64,000 bases of DNA from assembly GCF_029227915.1 (NCBI RefSeq), contig NC_079881.1:9424001-9488000 (forward strand), written 5' to 3'. Shown one piece after another: positions 9,501-19,654 of this stretch (positions within the stretch are counted from its first letter, which is position 1; each line of letters opens with the position of its first letter). Position numbers and translations under genes: made by a program. Origin of the DNA: Hydractinia symbiolongicarpus (Eukaryota > Cnidaria > Hydrozoa > Anthoathecata > Hydractiniidae). Under the pieces are notes generated by a model, which worked only from the letters and a program-made list of their open reading frames with translations, made no database searches and was not told where the DNA came from.

Positions 9501-12500
9501 AGTAAAACTGTGAGTCCACGACACGGAAATCACGGGTCACTTTCTTATGACGTGGTTGTACGCTAAAATTTAACTTAAAAGATTAGGGATGTACTTCATA
9601 GAAATCGCACATAAGCTGTAAATATATAACCCGCTGCTAATAACGATATAAATATATATACCCTTATGCCAAAAAACTCTATGTTAGCATATATATATAG
9701 GTATCGCTACATATGAAACGGTATTAGATATTCACAAAGCATACGGACTGTTAAATGAAGTTCCCAGCATAAAACGGAAGTTGTGTTTACGAAAAAGATG
9801 GCTGTTCTTTTTGAGTATTCTCTACTCTTTCATTCAAAATAAATCTTTAAAAAAACATTTGAAGAAGAGCATGGTTTTATAAATTAATCATAGCAATGTT
9901 CTGTAAGGTTTTTTCATGTTTTATTTTCAGTTTTGATTATATTATTGTTGCCAGACATGTTTTATAGCTATACCTAGCTAAGTCTCCAGTTTATATTTAA
10001 GTGACTAGCTATTAGCTGCTGTAGCTAGCTAATGCTAGCTTTAAACTAAAGATTCCCAGTATATATATTCCCACAAAACCCATCAAACGTTATTAACCCT
10101 GAAGATTTTAAACATTTTCCTGTTTTTTTTTGGTTTGCGAAGTTCTTTTCCTCCAAATATTCTGAAATTAAAGTTCAGAAATTACTTATTTTTAAAATGT
10201 AAATTTAATTTGTTTCAAATTGTGGTTTTGACATTTTCATGTAAGAATTTGTGGGCAAAAACCTTAATCAGCATGCTAAAAGAACTGACTTTTCTTAATT
10301 TAGAATTACTAAACACAACCATTTTCTTACATTTAGTGTAAACTTTTGTGCGTATGGCTTATATTTAATACACCAAAAGAGCTACTTTGTTGATTTCAAT
10401 TTTATACTCTTTGTAAGCTATTTTTTTCTTCTTTTTGACATTTTGAATTAACTTATTGTTGTAGAAGGCATATAATATACATGCATATAAAAAAATGGAA
10501 TTTTGCAAATTTCTGTTTTACCACTCAATTTTTACATTTTATAAGTTATTTGGAACAAAATGGTATGAAATAGACCAAAATACCTGATCTTAGTTGTTTT
10601 TAATTTACAGGCTGTGTCTGTGAAACTTTAAGGGGAACATTTGGTGGAAGACAATGGCATGACATGTACTGATAGAACTGATTTTTGTTGTGTTAGATGT
10701 TATATCTGAACCTTTTTGACATTTTATGTTAATTTTGCGAGAAAGGACTATATATATATACACAGAAGAAGAATTCAATTTTACACCTTGCAAGCTTTGT
10801 TTTTCTATATTTTGTATAAATTCTTACTGGGGAGGACTCGGTGCAATATATCGAAATGACTGATCCTTCTCGATTTAAATTTGATGTGTTCTAAATCGTA
10901 TATAGTTTTGGAAATTTTTATGGGTAAGGGCTAGATGCAATATGTCAAAAAAACTTTTTTTGTTGAATCAGAAGCACTCCCTACAACCATTCTTTTTTGT
11001 TACAGTTTGTGAAGCTTTTGTGAGGAAAGAGTGTATGCAATATTATCGAAATAACTGATTTTTGTTGCAAACTGTCTTTCTTAGGCATTTTGGATTAAAA
11101 TACTGTTTTAGAGGGCATATGCAGTAGATATATGTACCGAAATAATTGAATTTGCAAACTTTGATTTTGTCGTTACCTCTCATTTTTTACATTTTGATTA
11201 AACTTTTGTGGGAGACCGTCGGTATGCGAAGGACCAAAATAAGAGATTTTAGTATTATTTAGAATTTGTATTTTGTGTTGCAAAATTGGTGCAAAAATTG
11301 ACATAAAATGAACTTATATACAGATTGATTGCTGTTGTTTAACATGACTCATTATGACTTATATATATATTTTATGAAAATTTGTGACAGAATACTATGT
11401 GAGATTTGAAATTTTGTTTGCTTTATTGATGGTAAAACAGCATGCAAATTGCTAAAAGGACTTTATTAATTTTAGATTAAACACCGTTTTTTGTTGGCAT
11501 TTTGTCTAAAGTTTGGTGAGGAAGGACCATATGCATTATATCAAAAAACGTTTTATTGCAATATAATTTAACCTTGCAATCCCTTTGTAACACCTTAGAT
11601 AAAAATTTCTACTTAGGCAAAATTTATTGTTTATTTTTCGCATTTTGTGTCAACCTTTGGCAGGGTTTGCAATAAACTAACTGATTTTAACATATACAAT
11701 GAGAGAGATTTGTGTTTGACATTGATCAGCTTTTTTGTATATATGTGGCGTTTTGAGTGGTTTAAATTTTATGGGTGAGATGTATGTTGAAATGCTTTTA
11801 AAAACTTTTTTCCGAATAATTTTCGCATTTGTCAGATGGTCAGAGCAAGTAATTTTAGTAGATTTAGATTTTAAATGTCACATATATACTGCAGTGGTTG
11901 AAAATCTTTAATTTTTTTGGTCATTTATATAATAATGCAGATGTAAGATGCGCACTGCTGTATTGTTTGTTTTTTGATGGACATATATCTGCTACATAAA
12001 TTAAATGGAATACAGTGGATTCTTTCACGGGAAACAGCTAGTATATAGTAATGTTAAATTCACATGCTTTTCAGCTTTTATAAGTACTACCCTCACAACG
12101 CCTTCTCTAACCCCCTCAGCCCCTACAACCTCCTCCTTTAGCACCTCCAACCCCTTCCCTAACCCCTCGATCCCTCCCTTAACACCTCAATCCCTCATCT
12201 GTATCCTACCTCCCACCCCTCTCCCTAGCCCCTTCAACTTTCTCCCTTACCACCTCCAACCCCTTCCCTAACCCCTCAATCCCTCCCTTAACCCCTCAAT
12301 CCCTCATCTGTGACCTTCCTCCCACCCCTCTCCCTAACCCCATCAACTTTCTCCCTAACCCCTTAAACTTCCTTCCTAACCCCTTTAACCCCTTCAAATC
12401 CCTCCTTTACTTCCTTCAACTATCTATATATTTTTAAAGCTTCTATTTTGTCTGTCTATGAGAAAATAGTACCATAGTATCTTAATAGACACAGGTGATT

Positions 12501-14286
12501 CTCCGAATTATATACAATGTGCGTGAACCCATTAATTTTTTCACATGCTAACGACTATATGATTTAATAAGAATTATACAACTTGAGGCGTGAGTATAAG
12601 AAAAAAATTTTTTTTTAAGAAATTTTTTTTTATTGATTGGATAGAAAAAAAATCTAGTCGTTCTCATGGTACAAAATATTTTGTTAAGTTGATTATTAGC
12701 AAAAAAAATTTTTTTGTAAATTACTTATTTGCTATGTGATATTTGTTGACACTAATCATCTTGGACACTAACATGTGCAGCATGAACAGAAAATGTTAAA
12801 AAACCTGTTAACTAATAGTCGTTACTTTTTTTTACCCCTGCAAAACTATAAAAGCACTGGGTTTGAGAGCATGCCTAGCGTGGAGAGGAGTGTTTGATCT
12901 AACACATGAATTTACATTGTTGGAAAATATTTGGACCAAAATATTTGAACTATCTTAAAATTTCTTAAATAGCCTATGCATAGGAAAAGCTTTATTATTA
13001 GGAAGTTTCCATTTTAAATGGCTTTTTCTCTTACAGACTGAATTCTATATCTAAGTATTTCTTTTACTTTTACCAAAGCATCCAAATGCCCACAGTCGAT
13101 AATGTATAGAAGGCAGCAAGCAAAGCTGGTCTCCCCCCCTCTCTATGTTAGGCGATCCTGTAAAGCTGTTTGTTTCATTCTTAAACATATACATTTTTAT
13201 ATATCTGATTTTTTTTGCTCTTTCTAGCACATTATCTTGCACGGCAAGACAAGCCACCTTTACGTTCTACCAATTCTGACGAAGCACCAAACGTGTTTGT
13301 TGTTTACTTCCCCGACCACGAAAAACACACGAAAAACATAACAAGATTTATAAAAACATTACGCAAATCAGGTGTCAACGCCACAGCTGATATGTTCGAA
13401 TCAACGAAATCTGCTAACGATCGTGGTTTTTATATTTATTCAAAATTGATTGAAGCAGAATACGTTTTTGTGGTTTGCAGTCCTTTGTTTTTGGCAGCGT
13501 ATGAAGATGTAACTTCTTCTCAGGAGCCAACCTCTGGTATGTGTTTTTGTTTTAACTTTTCTGCAAGCAAGAACTTTTTCTTCTTGTTACTTGAAGCATT
13601 TTTCGACCAACCTGGCTTGACCACAATAGATTTCCCCATTACCTGGGCTTCCCTTGGTAAGTTTATCTATTCTGACGAAACAAGGGGGTGGGTTGCTAGA
13701 TATGACTTTGGAATACGGTTTGGAGCCTTAATATGTTTTGTTTGTCTTGTTAAACGAGAGTTAGCCCAATTTGGACTCTTGGAGTTCAGATTAGGCTAAA
13801 TTCACGGGTATTTGTCGTATTTTGGAATATCTAAATTATGCTATAATTGTAAAATCTTTTTTTGTTGTTGCTGCTTAAAAAAAGTGAAGGAGATTATTCC
13901 AATCACGGCACTTTTAAATCTCTAGGAGACACTCTTCGCGAGCTTGTGTCGTGTCATGTTTAAAATGTAAAAAAAATAATTTTATTTTAGAAAAAGTGAA
14001 GGAAGTTTCTTTTATTATGAAACTTATTTTGGATGACATTTTTGACAAGGCTGGTGTGAATGCGAAGTATATACCGGTATTGATGCCGAAGCATAATGAG
14101 GAGCATGTCCCAAGGATACTGCAAGGCTCCACCATCTACCGAATGCCAATCGACTATGAGGATTTGAAGAGGCGCGTGTTTAAAGTTGAGAAGTACAAGC
14201 TCGCACCGATGCCTGCGAAGAGGCCGAATTTGAAGCCGAAAGAAATCGGCAATGGATTTGGCCTGTTGAAACTTTCCTTGTCTTGA
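6522..14286 (+). CDS. Death domain-SEFIR domain adaptor protein
   Basis: There are five exons: 6522-6582, 8884-9120, 9306-9467, 13228-13536 and 13991-14286, summing to 1065 nt (354 aa plus stop). Each border has GT/AG, and all four introns are phase 1. Residues ~18-98 look like a Death domain: alternating hydrophobic helices, LSGLLGFSCDEV in the helix 2-3 region, and a basic LDQWIKRN. A Pro/Ser/Thr linker follows. Residues ~175-310 look like a SEFIR domain: box 1 NVFVVYFPDHEKH, then ADMFE, the VFVVCSPLF strand (233-241), and KYIPVLM (282-288). There is no signal peptide or membrane segment, so a cytoplasmic adaptor for homotypic Death and SEFIR contacts is inferred, as in IL-17-receptor/ACT1-type and MyD88-type signalling. 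A TIR domain is the main alternative, but the VVCSP strand favours SEFIR. Confidence 0.8.
6660..7480. repeat. Degenerate GGCC/GGGACAGGC repeat region in intron 1 of the Death-SEFIR gene
   Basis: Short phrases recur in diverged form. Variants of ATGGGACAGGCCTAACTATTGACA occur near 6870-7060. Variants of CATGTCAAAAGATGGGCC occur four times near 7360-7480. The block is richer in GGCC than the surrounding AT-rich intron. It could be a decayed minisatellite or the inside of an old transposon. No ORF or terminal repeat was found. Confidence 0.6.
10140..11850. repeat. Strongly degenerate tandem array, period roughly 90-110 bp, in intron 3 of the Death-SEFIR gene
   Basis: The order of phrases 'cattttg-attaa-acttttgtg', 'ga(g)gaaagga', 'catatgcaatatatc', 'gaaataactgattttt' and 'ttgcaaactt' recurs again and again in this order. 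Recognisable units begin near 10346, 10440, 10720, 10820, 10915, 11010, 11095, 11200 and 11510. Units differ by many substitutions and indels, so the array is old. It fills much of the 3.8-kb intron. Unit borders are approximate. Confidence 0.55.
12085..12425. repeat. C-rich minisatellite, period about 109 bp
   Basis: A nearly pure pyrimidine, C-rich top strand contains many CCCTAACCCC, AACCCCTTCCC and CAATCCCTCCC phrases. A unit beginning CACCTCCAACCCCTTCCCTAA starts at 12142 and again at 12251, so there are about two long copies plus decayed flanks. The complementary strand has many closely spaced runs of three or four G. It lies in intron 3 of the Death-SEFIR gene, about 800 bp upstream of exon 4. 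Confidence 0.85.
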
Positions 14287-16065
14287 TATATGTTCATTGG
14301 AATGAAGAGGTTATTTTTTAGGAAACTTAAATGAAACGTCATTGGTTCTTAAGTATAAATAGGACGCGTGGTTCTCTTCGAATACATCAGCTGTGTTGTT
14401 AGCAATGTGGATACTGCCTGGCGGTGTAAGTTGGTCTAAGTTAGCACCATGTTGTCCTTCCGTTTAAATTTATATATATGGACTGTCATTTTTCAGGATC
14501 AATTTAAACTGTAGTGTATATAAGTTCAGGATTGTGTGAAACAGGAGCAAACAGCGTTAGTCTGAAAATTTTACACGATGTATTTGACGTTGATATGTTC
14601 TTCTGTTATTTTAATGGCAACGAAAAAGTTTCAAAGTTGGGTTGTCTAGCGGATGCTTTGAGTGCACGTGTTTTTTTATAAGCAACCTTAGCAACGCGAT
14701 ACATTAGTTACTAGAAAATTATCCGAGACATATTAGAAATATTGCTTACACAAAAGTTGAAAAATAAAAATCAAAGATTATTTGTTTGATTTATGTCAAA
14801 TTTCTACCTCATGCACGCATTTTTTATAAGTACGGTAATATTTCTTCGAAACAGAAGTTAAACATTTGTTCGTACTAAATGTGCTTGGAATTTTTTTAGA
14901 TTTATTAGTACATTTGCATATAAAGTGTTTGCCTTTAGAAGAATGCGTGCCCTCAACTTAAAAATGTATTAACTAATTATGCAGAAATATACTTGATAAA
15001 TCTGTTGCAATGAAATTGTTACAGGAAGGTATGCTTAAATGGCGATGTCTATATGAATATACATTCTGGAATTAAAAAAATTGATATGCTTGTTGGAATT
15101 TGTACTGCATATTTCGTGTCTGTTGATCTAAGTAAGACTTGTTTATTGAGATTAGGGTAACTTGCTTTAGTGCCTGTATAAAAATATACTCAGATTTAAG
15201 CATTAGAAAATTAAAATACTAATTTTGAGTATTGCTGGTGGTCCAAATGGGAAATAATTCGATTTGAAAGAACTACTCGGAATTACAAGCTGTGGAATGA
15301 ACATGACTTTTTCTGCATTTTCTTACTGTTTTTTCTATTCCCTTAGGAGTTTCTCCCAATATTCTGTTTATTTCATTTTTACCTTGACATAATATTATGT
15401 ACACACATACCAAAGAGTACCCAAATGTCTCGGTATTATCACTAAACAACAACCCAGCTGGAAGTGAATCAAGTTAAAAAAAAAGGGAAAACCAGAAATC
15501 ATAAAAAACACGATGGTTTTTCGAATTTATCTTGTTCCAAAAAGTCTTGTAAAGTTCCTATCTAATTAAATTGAATTTTGATTGACGCCCTAACTGAGCA
15601 AGAAAAAAAGGTATATTGAGCCTTCTAAAGGAGGTAGTCAACAAGCAACGGTTAAACCTTGAAAGTACATAAAGTTAGGTAACAATGAGCCTCAGAAATT
15701 TGTGCTGTATCTGAGTAAATTAAATATATTTAGAAGTTAAATTGTAAATGATTCGTCATTTTATTTTAGTAATGTTTAGAAATCATTCGCTATATTGTAA
15801 ATTGCAGAATATACACTACGAATACACGTTGTTTTAAAACGTTTCTGTTTTTGTTTTTATTAACACGTCACAATAAATTTTAACTTCAAATGTCACTGCG
15901 GTACAGGATCTTTCCACAAGGTTGATAAATTTGCACTTGCAACAATGTAAACGAAATTAAGAGTATAAAAATTGATAACGCGCATCTTGAAAAGTAATTT
16001 TGGGGTTAAAAACAGAAATCAAATTGCGGTTCCTTTAAAAAGTGGACCCTTTTTTGATGTGCATC
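14287..16065. other. AT-rich intergenic stretch without a recognised gene
   Basis: This follows the stop of the Death-SEFIR gene. It has no long ORF on either strand, no RNA gene I can recognise and no clear repeat family. Confidence 0.5.
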
Positions 16066-16290
16066 TATAAGCCTGTGAAAAAATGCACTTAGGCAGAAGA
16101 CCAATGGAAAGGCTACGTCGGCTGAATTTTGATGTCGTCAGCAATAACCCGAAATAGGTGGGTCAACCCACCCTCTATCATAAGGATCTTGTCAACTCAC
16201 TTGGTATTGTTAATGGTAGTAAATATAAAGATGTTTTAACAAGCTTTTTAATCAGCAGTAAACTTTAATTTCCGCAGAAAGTGTTATATC
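16066..16290 (+). repeat. Dispersed repeat family R1, diverged copy
   Basis: The sequence ATAAGCCTGTGAAAAAATGC followed by ACTTAGGCAGAAGACCAATGG matches the head of copies at 22921, 25201 and 38801 (consensus about CGATAAGCCCGTGGAAAAATCC, then ACTnAGGCAGAAGA). A TGATGTCGTCAGCA block downstream matches GACGTCAGCA in other copies. The right border is estimated. Confidence 0.6.
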
Positions 16291-17565
16291 AGAGAAAAAT
16301 TGGAACGTCCTCAGTTTGTCTAAGGACAATGTTTGAAATGTTTTATGTTTAAAAATGTGCTCAAAAGCAAAATGCAATAACGGATATAAGATAAGTCAAG
16401 TCTTTGTAGAATGGATACAAGTCTTCTTTTTTATCCGCATCGTTGTCAAAATAAAATTGGTTGAATGAAGAAATAAATATCTTTTAACTACCTGCTGCGA
16501 CATTTCAACGCCTAACATGGAGGCTGAAATTTTTGAAGTTGTTGTTTATTGGACTTGAAACGACACCTACGAAAGTTTAGATAAAAAAATTCTCTATATA
16601 TGCTTTACACCTCGTCGGTTTGTAACTTTTATGCTAATGGAAACACACCTTTAGATGTCTTAACAACGAAACTTTTATGTAAAATGGAAAGCGACTTTTA
16701 GATGTTTAACAGCGAAACTTTTTTTTTTAAACCGACCTTTAGATGTCTTAATAGCCAAATTTGTGATTTTTTTGTGCGAAATTTCGTAAATGTCTTATTT
16801 TTCTCAAGTCATGTATCTGCATTGCACGCTAGATTTAAAGAAGTTTCAAATTTAGAACGGCAATGATAACAAAACAATTTTACAAAGTCAACCATCAGAA
16901 GTAAAAATATCCCAATCTGGTCCACCTTTTTGTTAACCAATCGCGTGCATCAATGAGCTGCACCATTCCCAAACTGTGCCAATACCTGTCAACTTCATTC
17001 CCAGGATCTCTTCCTTGTTTTATATCTAACAGCCATGTTTTTCTACAGTACCTGGAAACAAAATTTGGAACTATTTAGAATTTTTAGAATGAGGCAGTGC
17101 TGCGGTAACCATAATTCCTTTTCTCTCAATAATGTTAGTATTCGTGCTGTAGTCTATATAAAAATTAGATATAAAAACTACAAATTAATTTGTTGTTTTG
17201 GATTGTGTAACGTAACTTTGACACGATCTCACAACACGCAAATTGAGTCGGTCAGGATGTATATCTATCGGGTGAGCGGTTTGCACGGACCTAAATAAAA
17301 TGGGAAGGAGACTAATTTTAAGGGTTGGTGACTAAAGTTGCCACGGTGAAAAGTTTTCCTGACTAATAATTTTCTTTAATTAGACTAAAAATCTTCTAAA
17401 AACTTAAATAACAACGGCCTAACTTCTATGAAAAAAATGTACCAATCTTGTTCCTACTAAGGCAAGTGTTTTGTGTTCATATTAGCTAATGAACTTTGGT
17501 GTTTACAGAAGAAGAAAAAATAAGAAAGGAGAGAAAATCTTTTTTTCTTTACTTAACACTCAAAA
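16291..17565. other. Intergenic stretch without a recognised gene
   Basis: Three diverged copies of an 'ACTTTTATG-TAA...TTTAGATGTCTTAACA(A/G)CGAAACTTTT' phrase lie near 16620-16760, indicating a small local duplication. An 87-codon open stretch at 17035-17298 has no recognisable domain, and I do not treat it as a gene. Confidence 0.45.
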
Positions 17566-18108
17566 TTAAATAATAAAAAGCCTAATTCTATGTACTTGTG
17601 ACTTAGGTTTTCCCCCGATTGCCCTAAACCCGATTTTGTCCCCGGTTATTTTATTGTTATTTGTTTTTTTTTTCATAGCGCTTTTTCTCTTTTCTCTGAT
17701 AAGACTCAAGAGATGATCAAACCTCTCCGGACTCATTCGAACATAGCGGAAAAAATATTCTCGGTCATTACGAAGTTTCTGGAACAAAGTTTGAAACGCA
17801 CCATACTTGTCGCGGCTTTGAAAAATTTCCCGTACCCAAAACCTTCTTTTTCGCACTCTTGTTCTTTTATAATTGTTTAGCCTTCTAAGTTGTTCTAGTT
17901 GCTCCAAAAGACGCAATCTTTTTCTTAACATTTTCCTATCCATACTTTGAAGTAACTCTCACAAGATATAAATCAATAATAATTCTGCATTTTTTGCTTT
18001 TAAAACACAGTGGGAATGCTCAGGTTTTATTTTAATTTTTAAAACACATTTAAAACTTTTTACGTTTTATATTTAAACCCAAGTTAAACCACAGTGGGAA
18101 CCAAGCTT
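17566..18108 (-). pseudogene. Harbinger (PIF/HARBI1-like) transposase N-terminal remnant
   Basis: An ATG at 17943 (minus) opens 125 codons. The protein starts with a very basic, arginine-rich segment, followed by RRFWVREIF, then FQTLFQKLRNDREYFFRYVRMSPERFDHLL, then FRAIGGKPKSQ. The 'WVR...F..L...L...D...F..Y.RMS...FD.LL' arrangement is a recognised N-terminal signature of HARBI1-type DDE transposases. The frame then ends, and no DDE catalytic core lies downstream, so this is a truncated copy. Upstream at about 18086-18108 (minus strand) is GGTTCCCACTGTGGTTTAA, plausible as the element's terminal inverted repeat. A similar CCCACTGTG lies at about 18006-18014. No matching end was found at lower coordinates. 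Confidence 0.75.
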
Positions 18109-18131
18109 TAAGAGAGAATTGTTTCGTGTTT

Positions 18132-18230
18132 TTGCTTCGTCGTAAAATTCATTGTTTACGACAGGGAATATTTTTTTTGCTTCGTCGTAAAGTTCATTGT
18201 TTACGACAGTGAATATTTTTTTTGCTTAGA
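18132..18230. repeat. Two-copy tandem repeat, 45-bp period, each with an inverted repeat
   Basis: TTCGTCGTAAA(A/G)TTCATTGT followed by TTACGACAG(G/T)GAATATTTTTTT starts at 18136 and again at 18181. Within each unit GTCGTAAA and TTTACGAC are complementary and could form a short hairpin. Confidence 0.8.
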
Positions 18231-19654
18231 GACATGAATGTTAATGTCCCGGTTACTACAAATAAAAAATGAATTAAAATTTAATAATTAACTAATGAAC
18301 GAAGGATTTAGAATTCAGATTTCATGAACGTGCAAAATGTACTAAGAAATATTAGAAATAACCAAAAGCTTACATAAACATTGGAATACTGTATTCTTGA
18401 ATTGCGTTATCTTGTGTTTTTTAAATATTAATTGTTTAAACCTATTTGTGTCAACATTGAACACCTTAATATCACACTGGATAGGTTTACTAGGTAATTT
18501 AATGCAAACAAACTCAATATGTCATTGAAAGTTGTTGTTGAACCATCTAAAGATTCTTGGAGAAGGTAAAATTGTTAATTTTTTAGTTTTATGACATGAA
18601 TATATTTTTTTACATCTTATTTTTTGTTATGCTTGGATGTTCTTAAAGAAAAAATGATTTTTAGCCTAAAAGATATTGTTACTTTGATAACTTCTGCCTA
18701 ACACACCAAGGAGAAAATATCAGACAAGTTTTTAAAAAATTACATTGAATGAGAAGTAGGAGCTAGACAGCAAAATGAAGTAATACTGGCGTACACAAAA
18801 ATTAACAAAATGGGAAATTAAAATAAATAAATAAAGGTCAGGGAATATGTAAGGAATCTTTGCTTGAACCTGAACGTTGTCCTATTGTTTTCTTCCTGAC
18901 TGGTAAAGTAAATCCACAAAATCACATAACACTTTGATTGGCTGCGTATTTTTTAACCCTACTGCGGTTAATTCTTCTTTAAATAACTTGACAACATGTC
19001 ATAAAAAGGCGCGAAAGTGGTGGTCATACCAACGAGATTATTCTTAGAAGTTATATGAAAAAGCCTTAAAAACATTGTTATACGCCGTGGTTATTTTTCA
19101 TTTAAATAATATTATAACCTTTTTTAATTTAATTAGGAACCTTCGTTTAATAATTTATCAACCACTGATAAAAATAATCGGGTTTACCCTGATAACCCTT
19201 TTACTTCCCTACAAGTACTGAGAAAATGCATAAATTAATGATGGAAATTAAGTCATTAATTATGCAAATTTTAATATTTGAATATAACGTATCTATATTT
19301 AAGCCTTGCCTCAATCATTTTTTATATCAACAAGAAAATAAGAGGGAAGAAAAAACTGATAACAAAGTATAATTTTATTTTAATACTTTCGAACTCAGCG
19401 ATGCGTAGGCTTGTGAGTATGAAGTATTTAAAATGTTTTAATTGGGTAATTTATACAAATTTATGCAATCATATTTCCTAACATACGAAATTATGCAATC
19501 ATATTACCAAACTTGCGAAATTATATTTAGTTGTCAGGGTTCGCGCAGACCTTTTCGTGTTCTGGTAAATCGCAGAAATATGTGAATTAACAACGTTCTT
19601 CCCAAGATATCTTGCGTTCTAACATAGCTGTCCTGATTTCAGAAAAGATACAAA
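18231..19654. other. Intergenic AT-rich stretch without a recognised gene
   Basis: No ORF with recognisable similarity. The short open stretch 19278-19481 is AT-rich with no domain. The promoter and 5' UTR of the gene starting at 19655 should lie at the right end. Confidence 0.45.

Noticed and set aside
12085-12425. Internal telomere (CCCTAA) tract
   Set aside because: CCCTAA occurs only within longer irregular C-rich units of 109 bp; there is no run of perfect telomeric hexamers.
13537-13799. Read-through coding extension of Death-SEFIR exon 4
   Set aside because: The frame stays open to 13799, but the SEFIR similarity stops at the GTATGT donor and resumes in phase at 13991.
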